Assembly: GCA_905372445.1 (NCBI GenBank)
Contig: CAJPPF010000128.1
Location: 1-6,491 of the forward strand
DNA from: an uncultured Prevotella sp.
Lineage (GTDB): Bacteria; Bacteroidota; Bacteroidia; Bacteroidales; Bacteroidaceae
Direction of reading: 5' to 3'
DNA: 6,491 bases
In this document: positions 5,698 through 6,491 of the stretch, piece after piece
Layout of the letters: each line of letters opens with the position of its first letter
How positions within the stretch are numbered: the first letter of the stretch is position 1
Program-made: the position numbers and the translations under genes
The notes under the pieces: generated by a model
Databases searched by the model: none
What the model was told of the DNA's origin: nothing
What the model saw: only the letters and a program-made list of their open reading frames with translations

Positions 5698-6491
5698 TTA
5701 ATCCAATTTTAGAACAGCGAGGAATGCTTTCTGAGGCACTTCTACATTGCCAATCTGCTTCATGCGCTTCTTTCCTTTCTTCTGCTTTTCAAGCAATTTT
5801 CGCTTACGTGAAACGTCACCACCATAACATTTTGCCGTAACATCCTTTCTTACTTGCTTAACTGTCTCGCGGGCAATAATCTTTCCTCCAATAGCAGCCT
5901 GAATAGCAATATCAAACTGCTGTCTCGGAATAAGTTCTTTCAGCTTTTCGCACATCCTGCGGCCGAATGGTTCGGCATTATCGAAATGCGTCAGTGTAGA
6001 CAACGCATCCACAGGCTCGCCATTCAGAAGAATATCCAGTTTGATAAGGCGTGATGGACGGAAACCATCAATATGATAGTCGAACGAAGCATATCCTTTG
6101 GAAATTGACTTTAGCTTGTCGTAGAAATCAATTACAATCTCACCCAACGGCAACCAGAAATGTATCTCTACGCGATTACCGGCAACATACTCCTGATTGA
6201 TCAGTTCACCTCGCTTCGAAAGGCAAAGCGTCATTATAGGTCCAATGAAGTTGGTCGTGGTAATTATTGATGCACGGATATATGGCTCCTCTATATGCTC
6301 TATCATCACGGGGTCAGGCAGTCCCGAAGGGTTATGTACCTCTTTGGAATCACCGTGCTTGTCGTAAATCATATAACTTACGTTGGGCACCGTTGTAATG
6401 ACATCCATATTGAACTCACGGTCAAGGCGTTCCTGTACAATCTCCATGTGCAACAGTCCGAGAAAGCCGCAACGGAATCCAAAGCCCAAAG
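5698..6491 (-). CDS. lepA: Elongation factor 4 (LepA), C-terminal part, cut by the window edge
   Basis: The C-terminal 263 codons of the ribosome-associated GTPase EF4/LepA, which binds the ribosome and affects translocation and initiation. The GTPase domain lies beyond the right edge. Visible are the domain V start GFGFRCGFLGLLHMEIVQER, the central EEPYIRASIITTTNFIGPIM segment, the EF4 hallmark LKSISKGYASFDY (126-138), and the EF4-specific C-terminal domain with KCYGGDVSRKRKLLEKQKKG (220-239) and KRMKQIGNVEVPQ before the stop. The first full codon at the edge is TTG, the Leu of the family's LGFGFRCG, so it is internal and not a start. Full proteins are about 600 residues; roughly 44% is present. 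It is read toward the Crp/Fnr gene and stops 37 bp before it. No frameshift or unusual residue is seen. Confidence 0.98.
   Translation of the reverse strand, partial: LGFGFRCGFLGLLHMEIVQERLDREFNMDVITTVPNVSYMIYDKHGDSKEVHNPSGLPDPVMIEHIEEPYIRASIITTTNFIGPIMTLCLSKRGELINQEYVAGNRVEIHFWLPLGEIVIDFYDKLKSISKGYASFDYHIDGFRPSRLIKLDILLNGEPVDALSTLTHFDNAEPFGRRMCEKLKELIPRQQFDIAIQAAIGGKIIARETVKQVRKDVTAKCYGGDVSRKRKLLEKQKKGKKRMKQIGNVEVPQKAFLAVLKLD

Noticed and set aside
6487..6489. TTG as a start codon of a 263-residue protein
   Set aside because: The following residues match the middle of EF4/LepA (LGFGFRCGFLG), so the codon is an internal Leu and the gene continues past the edge.

Overview
The window looks like chromosomal DNA from a Bacteroidetes bacterium, most likely Prevotella or a close relative in the Bacteroidales. 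The evidence is a DUF4494 protein (a family I know only from this phylum), a short Bacteroidetes-type Crp/Fnr regulator, start regions mostly without a Shine-Dalgarno sequence, and two divergent promoters carrying the Bacteroidetes -7 box TAnnTTTG. No tRNA, rRNA, CRISPR array, transposase or phage gene was seen. The genes are mostly household genes.

Layout from left to right. Positions 1-141 hold an AT-rich hairpin and no supportable gene. A minus-strand pair follows: a DUF4494 protein (833-1336) and the PLP-homeostasis protein YggS/PLPBP (142-813), 19 bp apart and probably one transcript. A 250-bp divergent control region (1337-1586) has one promoter facing each way, A and T tracts, and small dyads in the rightward leader. 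A plus-strand pair follows: a fold-type I PLP aminotransferase (1587-2786) and an FtsX/LolE-like ABC permease with a GTG start (2801-4048), 14 bp apart.

The plus-strand pair runs into about 1 kb without a credible gene (4049-5063). This stretch holds four degenerate 22-bp tandem repeats centred on GGCGGTT, a GC-rich REP-like hairpin, a perfect 22-bp inverted repeat with a 7-nt loop, and a second hairpin followed by a T-rich run. A weak plus-strand promoter match upstream of the last three makes a small non-coding RNA possible but unproven. On the far side a minus-strand pair comes in: elongation factor 4 (lepA, 5698 to the right edge, C-terminal part only) and a Crp/Fnr-family regulator (5064-5660), 37 bp apart.

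Two of the five genes concern vitamin B6: YggS handles PLP, and the aminotransferase across the divergent promoter uses it. A functional link is only a suggestion from position. No new defence or mobile system is visible. The least explained part of the window is the repeat-rich intergenic kilobase.
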